Assembly (NCBI GenBank): GCA_027038805.1
Contig: JALWGO010000310.1
Location: 1-6,578 of the forward strand
Direction: 5' to 3'
DNA: 6,578 nt
Origin: Thermoprotei archaeon
GTDB taxonomy: Archaea; Thermoproteota; Thermoprotei_A; Sulfolobales; WANQ01
Shown: piece after piece, positions 1-6,374 of the stretch
Position numbering within the stretch: position 1 is the first letter of the stretch
Layout of the letters: each line of letters starts with the position of its first letter
Notes under the pieces: generated by a model
Database searches by the model: none
What the model saw: the letters and a program-made list of their open reading frames with translations, nothing else
What the model was told of the DNA's origin: nothing
Translations under genes and position numbers: made by a program

Positions 1-1815
1 GAGGCTAAGGAGAAAGTCTTACAGAACTTCAATATAAGTGTTGGAGTCTACGATGAGTTCATGAAAGCAGTACTAGAGGGGAGGGAGTGGAAGCTCGTTA
101 ACCCGAGGAAAACCTTCCTCAAACCCGGAGAACACTTTGACTCAAGATACTACGCGATAGTGAGAGCGAGGCACAGTATAGAAGAGGAGTGGGTACAGGA
201 AATAATCTTAAGGGAGTTAGAGGAAAAGGGTGGAAGCATACCGTTAGATGAATCCCTCCTCATAACGCTTGATGAAGCCTACGCGTTAGCAGAGAACGAG
301 GGAGCGGTAACAAAGACAGTTAATGCACGAGAACTCTTCTACGAGATAGTAAAGGGTGCGTGGGAAGGCGGAGACCCGGGAATGCTGTTCATGGACGAGA
401 TAAACCGGAGACACCCAGTATGGTATCTAGGCAAGATAACAGCAACCAACCCTTGTGGTGAGGAGCCTTTGCTTCCTTGGGAGAACTGTAATCTCGGGAG
501 CATTAACCTCGAGAAATACGTTGTATATGATTCGAATGGTGAGCCACGCGTTGATTGGGAGGGGCTGGCACGGGATGTTAGGGTTGCAGTACGCTTTCTT
601 GATAACGTTATAGATGCTAATAAGCATCCGTTGAAGCAGATTGAGGAAGCAAACAAGTTGTCGAGGAAGATAGGGTTAGGTGTTATGGGCTGGGCTCACA
701 TGTTGATAAAGTTGGGGATACCCTATGATAGTGTTGATGCAGTCTACCTAGCATACCATCTAGCAGAGTGGATAGCCTATAATGCTTACTTGGAGAGCAT
801 TGAGCTAGCTAAGGAGAAGGGAGTATTCCCGGCGTGGAACCCAGAGCTCTACCGCCCCATGTGGTGGACTGCTAGAACCCTGACAGAACTCCTAGAGACA
901 GCGGGTATCGGGGAGAAGCCTTCAGCCAGGGCTGTGAAACTCGTTGCTATGAGACCACCAGTGAACTGGGGTCTTGTTGAAAAACTTATGCGGGAGCATG
1001 GGTTAAGGAATGCTGCGCTACTAAGCATTGCTCCGACTGGTAGCATTAGCATTATTGCTGGAGCGACTAGCAGCATTGAACCAGTATTCGCGTTAGCCTT
1101 TATGAGATATGTTAGTGTTGGGACATTCCTAGAAGTAGACCGCTTGTTCCTAGAGTATTTGCGGAGGTATGAGATGGATGAGCCAGAGCTATTGGAGGAG
1201 ATAGCTAAGACTGGTAGTATAGCGCACTTCCCATTCATGCCACGGACACTAAAGAAGCTGTTCCGGACAGCCCACGACATAGACCCAGTATGGCACGTAC
1301 TACACCAGGCGGCGTGGCAGCAGTGGATAGATGCAGCTGTATCGAAGACAATCAATATGAGGAGCGAGGCAACCGTAGAGGATGTGTGGGAAGCCTACAT
1401 ATTAGCGTGGAGGCTGGGTTGTAAGGGCATAACAGTCTACCGTGATAAGTCGAGGAGAGAACAAGTAATATACTTCGGGTTAAAATCAAAAGAAAAAGAA
1501 GAGAAAGAAAAAGAGAAAACCAAGATAACACTAAAAACCATGGCAAAACAATATGAGAGAAAGACTCCACTAAAAATTACACCAGAGCCAGTCAAGGAAA
1601 CCAGAACACATGTGCAGACTACTGGTACTGTAACCACTAGACAAGCAACGGTTGCCATTGTCAAGTCTAGTAAGCCTTCAAGGCCTCCACGGAAAGAGGA
1701 AGACGTTTTCGGTAAAGAGACACGTATGACCCCTAAGAGATTTCGCATCGGCAAGAAGGAATACATTACTGTTGCGGAAAACTATGCTGGCGGATGCCCT
1801 ACATGTGATATATAA
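1..1815 (+). CDS. nrdJ: Adenosylcobalamin-dependent (class II) ribonucleotide reductase, C-terminal part (5' end outside window)
   Basis: Reduces ribonucleotides to deoxyribonucleotides for DNA synthesis. The frame is open from base 1 (EAKEKVLQNFNISVGVYDEF leads into the first ATG at 61), so that ATG is internal and 604 residues are visible. In this numbering the active-site stretch NPCGE holds N150, the thiyl-radical C152 and E154; C163 in the following ENCNLGSINL is one half of the active-site redox pair, whose partner should lie upstream of the window. PTGS at 345-348 is the phosphate-binding loop, and GCKGITVYRD around 473-482 is typical of class II. No tyrosine pair of the class I radical-transfer path is seen. 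A Lys/Glu-rich linker (about 494-505 onward) leads to a C-terminal CPTC (C599, C602), the swinging pair that passes electrons to the active site. About 66 residues at 37-102 look like an insertion relative to the usual short link before NARELF. Family assignment is firm; class II is inferred from motifs. Confidence 0.95.
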   Translation, partial: EAKEKVLQNFNISVGVYDEFMKAVLEGREWKLVNPRKTFLKPGEHFDSRYYAIVRARHSIEEEWVQEIILRELEEKGGSIPLDESLLITLDEAYALAENEGAVTKTVNARELFYEIVKGAWEGGDPGMLFMDEINRRHPVWYLGKITATNPCGEEPLLPWENCNLGSINLEKYVVYDSNGEPRVDWEGLARDVRVAVRFLDNVIDANKHPLKQIEEANKLSRKIGLGVMGWAHMLIKLGIPYDSVDAVYLAYHLAEWIAYNAYLESIELAKEKGVFPAWNPELYRPMWWTARTLTELLETAGIGEKPSARAVKLVAMRPPVNWGLVEKLMREHGLRNAALLSIAPTGSISIIAGATSSIEPVFALAFMRYVSVGTFLEVDRLFLEYLRRYEMDEPELLEEIAKTGSIAHFPFMPRTLKKLFRTAHDIDPVWHVLHQAAWQQWIDAAVSKTINMRSEATVEDVWEAYILAWRLGCKGITVYRDKSRREQVIYFGLKSKEKEEKEKEKTKITLKTMAKQYERKTPLKITPEPVKETRTHVQTTGTVTTRQATVAIVKSSKPSRPPRKEEDVFGKETRMTPKRFRIGKKEYITVAENYAGGCPTCDI

Positions 1816-1879
1816 TGTTTTTAGGCGATGATTATAGCTTAGCTTAACTAGTTTAATTGAAAAGCTTTAAAAACATTAT
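1812..1879. terminator. Bidirectional gene-end region: 12-bp inverted repeat made of two T-tract terminators
   Basis: ATAATGTTTTTA at 1812-1823 is repeated as its exact reverse complement at 1868-1879, with 44 bp between. Each arm carries the stop codon of its gene (TAA of the reductase on plus, TAA of the PDO gene on minus) followed at once by a five-T run. Archaeal transcription commonly ends at T-rich tracts on the non-template strand, so each arm probably ends one of the two converging transcripts. Pairing of the arms as one long hairpin is possible but not required. The spacer also holds the palindrome AACTAGTT. Confidence 0.55.
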
Positions 1880-2637
1880 TTACGTTTAATCTTTGATAAT
1901 GATATAACCCTTTCAATGAAGTCTTCCTCATACGGTACTCCTATGAATGCTACAACACCATTTATCGCTATTGTTGGGACACTCATTACCTGGTACTTGT
2001 AGGCTATATCCATGTTCTCATATGCTTCAACCGTATCCGCTACTATTAGGGGCTTACCCAGCTTCCATGCCTCATAGGCTAACATGTTCGCTAGTAGAGC
2101 TGCATAAGGGCAATACGGGCATGACGGTGTTACTACTACTTCTATATATGCCTCATTTTCCAATTGTTCTTGTATACGCTTACGTGTTGTATCTTCTAGC
2201 TGTGAATCCCCTTCACTTATACGTATGATTGTCTCGATTACTGCCCTCAGCTCTTCGCCACTTGGTGTTCCAGTCCATCTAACATAGCCATCAACTAGAG
2301 CGAAGGTTGGTGTTCTCTCTACTCTAAACTTCTTAAATGCCTCGTCATCTCTACCCTTATAGAATTTATATAGCTTTATTAGTTTCTGACCGTTACGAAC
2401 AGGTGCTTCCTTCTCAATGATTTCTGCTAGCTTTAATGTTTCCACACAAGTTGGACACTTGCTTTCAGAGTCCAAGAACACGTATATTTCAACAGGATTA
2501 ACCATGTCTTCAAGTGCTTCCCTTAACGCTTCTATGTCCTCTTCAGTTAACTCTATTTTTACCTGTTCCTTAGCTGTCATATCTACTGGGGTTATTTCTT
2601 CTTCGTGTACTTCTACATCCTTCTCGTAGCCTACCAT
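1876..2637 (-). CDS. Protein disulfide oxidoreductase (PDO), glutaredoxin-like, two thioredoxin folds
   Basis: A cytosolic dithiol/disulfide exchange protein of hyperthermophiles, thought to serve as general protein reductant or disulfide maker. The 253 residues hold two thioredoxin folds in tandem. The N-terminal unit starts near MVNPVEIYVF (45-54), with active site C61-P-T-C64 and the cis-proline in RTPT (P110). The C-terminal unit has TPSCPYCPYA with C173 and C176, and a cis-proline in SVPT (P221). From memory, the MVNPV start of fold 1 and the TPTCPYCP site of fold 2 match Pyrococcus furiosus PDO closely. An acidic N-terminal extension of about 26 residues is extra compared with that 226-residue protein. 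The ATG at 2637 is supported by GGGAGGG ending 8 nt upstream; M20 and M45 are weaker alternatives. It converges on the reductase gene and diverges from the HTH gene. An electron-donor role for the reductase is inference. Confidence 0.93.
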   Translation of the reverse strand: MVGYEKDVEVHEEEITPVDMTAKEQVKIELTEEDIEALREALEDMVNPVEIYVFLDSESKCPTCVETLKLAEIIEKEAPVRNGQKLIKLYKFYKGRDDEAFKKFRVERTPTFALVDGYVRWTGTPSGEELRAVIETIIRISEGDSQLEDTTRKRIQEQLENEAYIEVVVTPSCPYCPYAALLANMLAYEAWKLGKPLIVADTVEAYENMDIAYKYQVMSVPTIAINGVVAFIGVPYEEDFIERVISLSKIKRK

Positions 2638-2645
2638 GGCTTTAA

Positions 2646-2652
2646 CCCTCCC
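2646..2652 (-). promoter_or_regulatory. Ribosome binding site of the PDO gene
   Basis: On the minus strand GGGAGGG ends 8 nt before the ATG at 2637, a good match to the archaeal anti-Shine-Dalgarno sequence. It decides for the long form of the protein with its acidic N-terminal extension. With the TATA-like box centred near 2676, the predicted transcript would begin only a few bases before this site. Confidence 0.65.
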
Positions 2653-2665
2653 TCTTTTTCACAGT

Positions 2666-2686
2666 GTTAAAGTTTAAATATTTTTA
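2666..2686. promoter_or_regulatory. Shared divergent promoter (BRE/TATA-like) for the PDO and HTH genes
   Basis: The 80-bp gap between the two starts holds one A/T-rich core, TTTAAATA at 2673-2680, which reads TATTTAAA on the other strand. It contains the palindrome TTTAAA and overlaps the palindrome AAATATTT (2676-2683). On the plus strand GTTAAAG just before it resembles a BRE; on the minus strand GTAAAAA plays that part. The core centre lies about 40 bp from the PDO ATG and about 41 bp from the HTH ATG, which places both predicted transcript starts about 13-15 nt before the start codons. The promoter is inferred from spacing and composition. One box serving both directions, or two overlapping boxes, cannot be told apart here. 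Confidence 0.5.
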
Positions 2687-2717
2687 CGGACATGATTACT
2701 CGGGGAGACCTACATCT

Positions 2718-3035
2718 ATGAAATTACCTTGCGAGATAGCGGTTAAGAAGATACTGCCGACTGTTAGGGCTCTAATAGCCTATACTCTGGTCCACGACTA
2801 TAAGTTGAGTATTTATGCTACTGCAAAATTAATGGATCTCACACCTGCAGCGATATCAAACTATGTGAGTGGGAGAAGAGGGGCAAAGTATAAGGAGATT
2901 ATAGAGTCTAATCCAGAGCTTAAAGAGATAATACTGCGTATAGCTAAAAAACTAGTAGAGAAGGGAGCTACCGAGGAAGTATATAGTGATATATGTAGAG
3001 CTTGCACCTTGCTTAGAACCAAGTGCTCCGACTAG
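2718..3035 (+). CDS. Small archaeal HTH transcriptional regulator with C-terminal cysteine motif
   Basis: A predicted DNA-binding regulator of 105 residues, of the archaeal small-HTH type that begins near a PCE motif (here KLPCE). The helix-turn-helix covers about 29-55: ATAKLMDLTPAAISNYVSGR, with recognition helix near TPAAISNYVSG. A charged helix follows (57-82), then C93-x2-C96 with C103 nearby; together with C5 these could bind a metal or sense redox state, but no role is proven. I chose the ATG at 2718 over a GTG at 2664. The GTG lies upstream of the TATA-like box, so a transcript from that promoter would not contain it, and the known family start matches 2718. GGGGAG lies 10 nt before the ATG. 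It is transcribed divergently from PDO, so it may regulate that gene and itself; this is inference from layout only. Confidence 0.8.
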   Translation: MKLPCEIAVKKILPTVRALIAYTLVHDYKLSIYATAKLMDLTPAAISNYVSGRRGAKYKEIIESNPELKEIILRIAKKLVEKGATEEVYSDICRACTLLRTKCSD

Positions 3036-3106
3036 GAGAATTATATTTTAATTAATTATAATTTTACGATAATTTGTCTAGGATTATTCTAGAGGCATAG
3101 CTGGTT
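3036..3106 (+). promoter_or_regulatory. AT-rich gap: end of HTH transcript and probable ttuA promoter and leader
   Basis: The first 30 bases are almost all A/T, with AATTATA (3039-3045) mirrored by TATAATT (3057-3063) around TTAATTAA (3048-3055). T-runs here could end the HTH transcript, and TTATAATTTTA around 3056-3066 is a candidate TATA box for the next gene, predicting a transcript start near 3083-3090. The leader holds TCTAG/CTAGA (3077-3093) and a second repeat around the start codon, listed separately. Confidence 0.4.
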
Positions 3107-3111
3107 ATGCC
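3094..3111 (+). promoter_or_regulatory. Small inverted repeat enclosing the ttuA start codon
   Basis: GGCATA (3094-3099) and TATGCC (3106-3111) are exact reverse complements separated by GCTGGT. The ATG at 3107 lies inside the right arm, and the only purine-rich candidate ribosome site, GAGG (3092-3095), overlaps the left arm. In RNA this could form a 6-bp hairpin hiding the start. A stem this short would be weak at high growth temperature, so a regulatory role is speculative. Confidence 0.3.
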
Positions 3112-4072
3112 TTATACGTATCCTAGATGTAAGAAGTGTAGTAGGCCAGCATTCTATAGGGTTAGATATGCTAGGCTATGGATGTGCCCCGAGCATTTTG
3201 TAGAGTTCTTTGAGAGACGCGTTAAGAGAACTATTGATGACTATAAGCTGGTTAGAGGAGTTAAGCGTGTTCTCGTGGCAGTTAGTGGTGGTAAGGATAG
3301 TGTAGCCGCATTATATGTATTGAATAAGTTCAAGGAAATGTATGGTTATGAGTTACTAGGTGTTACAATTGACTTAGGTATACCGGAGTACTCGGAGAAA
3401 AGTATTAGGATAGCAAGGAACTTGTATGAGAAACTTGGCGTAGACTACTATATAGTTAAGCTAAGCGACTATGGTTTTACGCTAAGCGATGTACAAGTCT
3501 GGCGTAGAGTAAAGAGGATTAGGAGACCTATTTGCAGTTTTTGCGGTATAGTTAAACGCTACTTGTTGAATAAGACCGCTCTAGAAGTCAGAGCAGATGT
3601 TGTAGCAACGGGTCACAATCTTGATGACCTTGTAAAGTTTGTTGCAACAGACTATTATAATGGTAGAATAGAAGAACTGGTAAAACTAGGGTTAAAGACA
3701 CCAGCTTCTAACGGGTTTGCTGGAAGAATTAGGCCTCTAGGCCTAGTATCGGGTAAGGAAATACTATACTACGTGAACACATTGGGACTTCCCTACGTAC
3801 ACATGAAATGCCCCTACTCGCCACATCAGACCAATATCCAGGACCGTATCTTAGAGAAAATCAATGACTTAGAACTAGAGTATCCCGGGTTTAAGATAGG
3901 GTTCGTGAAATCCTTTCTACATCACCTAAAACCCGTTATAGCGAAGAGTTATTCAGTAGAGAAGAAGAGCATCTATAGGTGCTCTATTTGCGGTATGCCT
4001 ACTAGTAATAGTGATAGGATATGTAGTTTTTGTAAGCTCCGCATGAGGGTTTCAGAGACTATATCTGCCTAA
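3107..4072 (+). CDS. ttuA: TtuA-like tRNA 2-thiolation enzyme (PP-loop ATPase)
   Basis: Predicted to adenylate and thiolate a tRNA uridine. In thermophiles TtuA makes 2-thioribothymidine at position 54, which stabilises tRNA at high temperature, with sulfur from a ubiquitin-like carrier. Order in the 321 residues: N-terminal zinc ribbon C8-x2-C11 with C27 and H30, PP-loop SGGKDS at 60-65, CSFCG with C143 and C146, ATGHNLDD, C235 in KCPYS, and a C-terminal zinc ribbon C292-x2-C295 with C306-x2-C309. C143, C146 and C235 match the three cysteines that bind a 4Fe-4S cluster in this family. It resembles Pyrococcus TtuA as I recall it throughout, including the GMP-C-terminal cysteine layout. The acidic residue usually following GHNLDD is Leu here. 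The start is fixed by the cysteines near the N-terminus. The last 14 bp overlap the phosphatase gene tail to tail. A role on another uridine (Ncs6-like) is possible but less likely. Confidence 0.9.
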   Translation: MPYTYPRCKKCSRPAFYRVRYARLWMCPEHFVEFFERRVKRTIDDYKLVRGVKRVLVAVSGGKDSVAALYVLNKFKEMYGYELLGVTIDLGIPEYSEKSIRIARNLYEKLGVDYYIVKLSDYGFTLSDVQVWRRVKRIRRPICSFCGIVKRYLLNKTALEVRADVVATGHNLDDLVKFVATDYYNGRIEELVKLGLKTPASNGFAGRIRPLGLVSGKEILYYVNTLGLPYVHMKCPYSPHQTNIQDRILEKINDLELEYPGFKIGFVKSFLHHLKPVIAKSYSVEKKSIYRCSICGMPTSNSDRICSFCKLRMRVSETISA

Positions 4073-4994
4073 TCCACTCCTCTACATCACGGTGCCAGTT
4101 GAGTACTCTAGTATCAACAACCATATAGGCTGCTTTCTCATTGAAGTATGGTGGACCATGTCTCGTGAATAACGTGACTACACGCCCGTTATGGTTTAGC
4201 TTGTATCCCTCATTTGCTGGTTCATGCCCTCTTACTATTATCTTAGTATTGGTTAGATTCAATGCTTTTTCGGTTACCTTGTATCCGAATAGATATCCGG
4301 CTCCGCGAGGGGATGGAGTATTGTATTCTATGTGTTCTGCTGGGTCATTCCATAATATTTCTTCTAGTACTTCGAGTCTTGGGGGAAAGGTGTCTAGCGA
4401 TAAGTATTCTTTATAATTATCCACCTTGTTTATATTATTTGTTGGGGGCCCGCCATGCATCAATAATATTTCTCCTTCAACTATTGCTACGTATGGTAGT
4501 TCGTCGAATAGTTTTGTGAAAGTATTGTAAAGCTCCCATCCCTCAACACCATATTGTACTTTTAATACGTATGGGAAGTCGTGGGGATAGGGTGGTAGTT
4601 CTTTTGGTGGCTCATGGTTGCCTCTTAGTAGAACCGTGTTTTCGGGATAGTGTTTTTTCAATAACATAACTAGAGTTATTGTTTCTATTTGCCTATTACC
4701 TCTATCGATGTAGTCTCCAAGGAATACTATGTTTATTCTCTTCTCTTCCAGTCTCCTAATAACATCGTTTTTCTCTAATATCTCCTCTAATGTATCTAGG
4801 TCTCCGTGGAGATCCCCTATGATAAGATATCGTCCTTTTGATGAGAGGAGCACTCCTCCATTTAGCCTGTTACTGCTTTCTCTTCGCTCATCTGCTAGTA
4901 GACTAGTTATTTCTTCTACTAGTTCTCTAAGTCTTGCTGGATTAGTTCTAACTAGCTCTGCTTGTCTTATTAGTGATGATAACGCGTTTAACAA
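4059..4994 (-). CDS. PPP-family serine/threonine protein phosphatase (archaeal PP1-like)
   Basis: A metal-dependent phosphatase expected to remove phosphate from Ser/Thr residues of cytosolic proteins. All PPP signatures occur in order in 311 residues: GDLHGD (60-65), GDYIDRG (93-99), LRGNHE (123-128), HGG (180-182), LWNDP (214-218), SPRGAGYLFG (228-237) and RGHE (255-258). Expected metal ligands are D61, H63, D94, N126, H180 and H257, with R98, H127 and R230 for phosphate binding and catalysis. The helical first 50 residues precede the catalytic core. The start is TTG at 4994: a TAG two codons upstream closes the frame, no earlier start exists, and AGGGG lies 8 nt upstream. Characterised archaeal PPP enzymes of similar size come from Sulfolobus and Pyrodictium. 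It is last in a leftward operon, 25 bp after the unidentified 446-residue gene, so the two are probably cotranscribed. Substrate unknown. Confidence 0.93.
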   Translation of the reverse strand: MLNALSSLIRQAELVRTNPARLRELVEEITSLLADERRESSNRLNGGVLLSSKGRYLIIGDLHGDLDTLEEILEKNDVIRRLEEKRINIVFLGDYIDRGNRQIETITLVMLLKKHYPENTVLLRGNHEPPKELPPYPHDFPYVLKVQYGVEGWELYNTFTKLFDELPYVAIVEGEILLMHGGPPTNNINKVDNYKEYLSLDTFPPRLEVLEEILWNDPAEHIEYNTPSPRGAGYLFGYKVTEKALNLTNTKIIVRGHEPANEGYKLNHNGRVVTLFTRHGPPYFNEKAAYMVVDTRVLNWHRDVEEWIRQI

Positions 4995-5002
4995 TGACTA
5001 AT

Positions 5003-5007
5003 CCCCT
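5003..5007 (-). promoter_or_regulatory. Ribosome binding site supporting the TTG start of the phosphatase
   Basis: AGGGG on the minus strand ends 8 nt before the TTG at 4994. It can pair with the archaeal anti-Shine-Dalgarno if one G-U wobble is allowed. Spacing equals that of the PDO gene and of the CTG-start candidate at 6360, which supports both non-ATG starts. Confidence 0.55.
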
Positions 5008-5019
5008 AAGACTATATTG

Positions 5020-6360
5020 CTAGGGGGGCGTATAAGGTGATAGTATGTTTCTCCTCATAAGCTCTTTTAGGAAAAGTGGGGGAAGTCTAAGTAGTTTTAG
5101 TTCAAGTAGTGTTATTCCCTGGGGAGGTATAGTTGATCTAACTCTATCGTAGTCTGAGATCAACTCCTCTACTTCACCATTACTATAGTCTATGGTTTTT
5201 GCCTCCAATATTTTGGCTGGAACCCATAGAGAAGCTTGTACTGGCTCAAGAGTAGAATTCCATAGTATAGCCTTAATGAGAATCCTCTTGTCATCTAATG
5301 GTTTTGCTTCAAAATATAATGGTTTAACCGTGTACGGTGTTATACGCCATAAGATTGTCTTTGGATCACCGCTTACTTCTACGGGCCTGTTTACCAGACT
5401 CCACAAGATGCTTAGGGCATTGTTCCATTCAAACATTTTCCTTGAAAACAATATCTGTGCTTCAGAGCTGGTTACAACTAAGATCTTGCCTGGATAGTAT
5501 TCTAGTCGAATAGGCTTAACTGAAACAATACAGATGGAGTCCTTGCTTGCTAGTTCTACACATATTGTAGGCGAAGTTATAGTAGCTCGACTCAACTCCT
5601 CCTCTACAACACCTAGGGGTTGAAGATATCTTATACGAGCATTATAGCAGTCGTGTTCTACTATAATGTTCCGAGTATTTACATATAATAGATTATCAAG
5701 AGCTATAAGCTTGACACTACTAGAATCCCTCACCTTGAAACCAATACGCCCTCTTCCTTCCATCATAGTAACAATAGACTTACCCTCTACTCTAATCCTA
5801 AACGAGAACCCCTTATGATTATAAACTAGTTCCTCTCCGTTAATCTTTAACCGATCTATTTCTCTAATACTATTAGCTTCCTGCTTTCTAAAGTCTTCAT
5901 ATAATGCAAGGCCTCCTTCTTTCAGTTTTGCTATTTTATCGTCTATTATTACTTTTTCTACTGGAAAGGGGAGAATGTTCAATTGGATGCGTTTATCTTT
6001 TTTGCGGATAAGGTTCATGTGCTGAGCATATTTTATTAGTTCTTCTATGCTTATTTGTGGTGGTATCCATTTATTTAATCGTGTTGGGCTTGTTAACGGT
6101 GTTTTGGCTACTAGCTTCTTAGATATCAGAGGATTACCTAAAGGCTTAATGTTTATTCTTGTCTCATCTGGTCCTATAGCTTCTACCTCGTAGTCTATTG
6201 AGGCTAGGAGTTGGCTGCAATTGTTTAGTTTTGATATTAAGGGTAGGTTTACTATGCCTAAGTATTCTTGTTTTAGAATACATGGTTCTCCTTCTACGTT
6301 AGTCGAGAAGAAGATGTAGTTGTTTGTAAAGGGATCTAGTTGTTTGAGTTTTCTTTCCAG
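5020..6360 (-). CDS. Unidentified protein of about 446 residues with probable CTG start
   Basis: I do not recognise this protein. The frame runs from a TAG at 5020 back to a TAA at 6373-6375. The first ATG is at 6018 (332 residues), yet the 114 codons before it read as convincing protein (for example FTNNYIFFSTNVEGEPC) with normal composition. No ATG, GTG or TTG occurs there; the only near-standard start is CTG at 6360, 8 nt after AAGGGG. No signal peptide, membrane segment, CxxC or nucleotide-binding motif is visible. Alternating hydrophobic strands suggest a mainly beta protein. The C-terminal part (about 345-425), with ILIKAILWNSTLEPVQASLW and IPPQGITLLELKL, resembles a generic beta-sandwich such as those closing some glycoside hydrolases; that is a weak likeness. 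It lies between a partial unknown gene (12-nt gap) and the phosphatase (25-nt gap), so a shared operon and perhaps a shared process are likely. Coding status is firm, start moderately supported, function unknown. Confidence 0.7.
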   Translation of the reverse strand: MERKLKQLDPFTNNYIFFSTNVEGEPCILKQEYLGIVNLPLISKLNNCSQLLASIDYEVEAIGPDETRINIKPLGNPLISKKLVAKTPLTSPTRLNKWIPPQISIEELIKYAQHMNLIRKKDKRIQLNILPFPVEKVIIDDKIAKLKEGGLALYEDFRKQEANSIREIDRLKINGEELVYNHKGFSFRIRVEGKSIVTMMEGRGRIGFKVRDSSSVKLIALDNLLYVNTRNIIVEHDCYNARIRYLQPLGVVEEELSRATITSPTICVELASKDSICIVSVKPIRLEYYPGKILVVTSSEAQILFSRKMFEWNNALSILWSLVNRPVEVSGDPKTILWRITPYTVKPLYFEAKPLDDKRILIKAILWNSTLEPVQASLWVPAKILEAKTIDYSNGEVEELISDYDRVRSTIPPQGITLLELKLLRLPPLFLKELMRRNILSPYTPP

Positions 6361-6368
6361 TAGTCGAT

Positions 6369-6374
6369 CCCCTT
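6369..6374 (-). promoter_or_regulatory. Ribosome binding site for the CTG-start candidate, overlapping the upstream stop
   Basis: AAGGGG on the minus strand shares its two A residues with the TAA stop (6375-6373) of the upstream gene and ends 8 nt before CTG at 6360. This geometry suggests translational coupling: ribosomes finishing the upstream gene are placed at the next start. Confidence 0.5.

Noticed and set aside
61..63. ATG at 61 as start of the reductase gene
   Set aside because: The frame is open to base 1 and the preceding residues match the NFNISVGV motif of class II reductases, so the gene begins outside the window.
849..1355. Minus-strand open frame of 168 residues inside the reductase gene
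   Set aside because: It lies wholly opposite a gene with strong catalytic motifs, and its Ser/Cys/Ile-rich sequence resembles no protein; it is a shadow frame.
1474..1740. Lys/Glu-rich and Thr-rich stretch of the reductase as a frameshifted or foreign insert
   Set aside because: The frame stays open and leads to the expected C-terminal CPTC; flexible linkers before the cysteine tail are normal in this family.
1816..1875. Possible C/D-box small RNA (CGATGAT near 1826)
   Set aside because: A C-box-like stretch is present but no matching D box or second box pair was found.
1947..2228. Plus-strand open frame of 93 residues opposite the PDO gene
   Set aside because: Rich in Leu, Pro and His with no domain pattern, and it covers the second PDO active site on the other strand; a shadow frame.
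2664..2717. GTG at 2664 as the start of the HTH regulator (123 residues)
   Set aside because: It lies upstream of the TATA-like core, would place the promoter inside the gene, and the family normally begins near the PCE motif, which fits the ATG at 2718.
4141..4519. Plus-strand open frames opposite the phosphatase gene
   Set aside because: They are mirrors of the well-supported PPP gene, with no ribosome site and atypical composition.
5020..6018. ATG at 6018 as the true start of the unidentified protein
   Set aside because: The 114 codons upstream in the same frame have clear protein-like composition, and no ribosome site of quality stands before 6018; the CTG at 6360 explains the region better.
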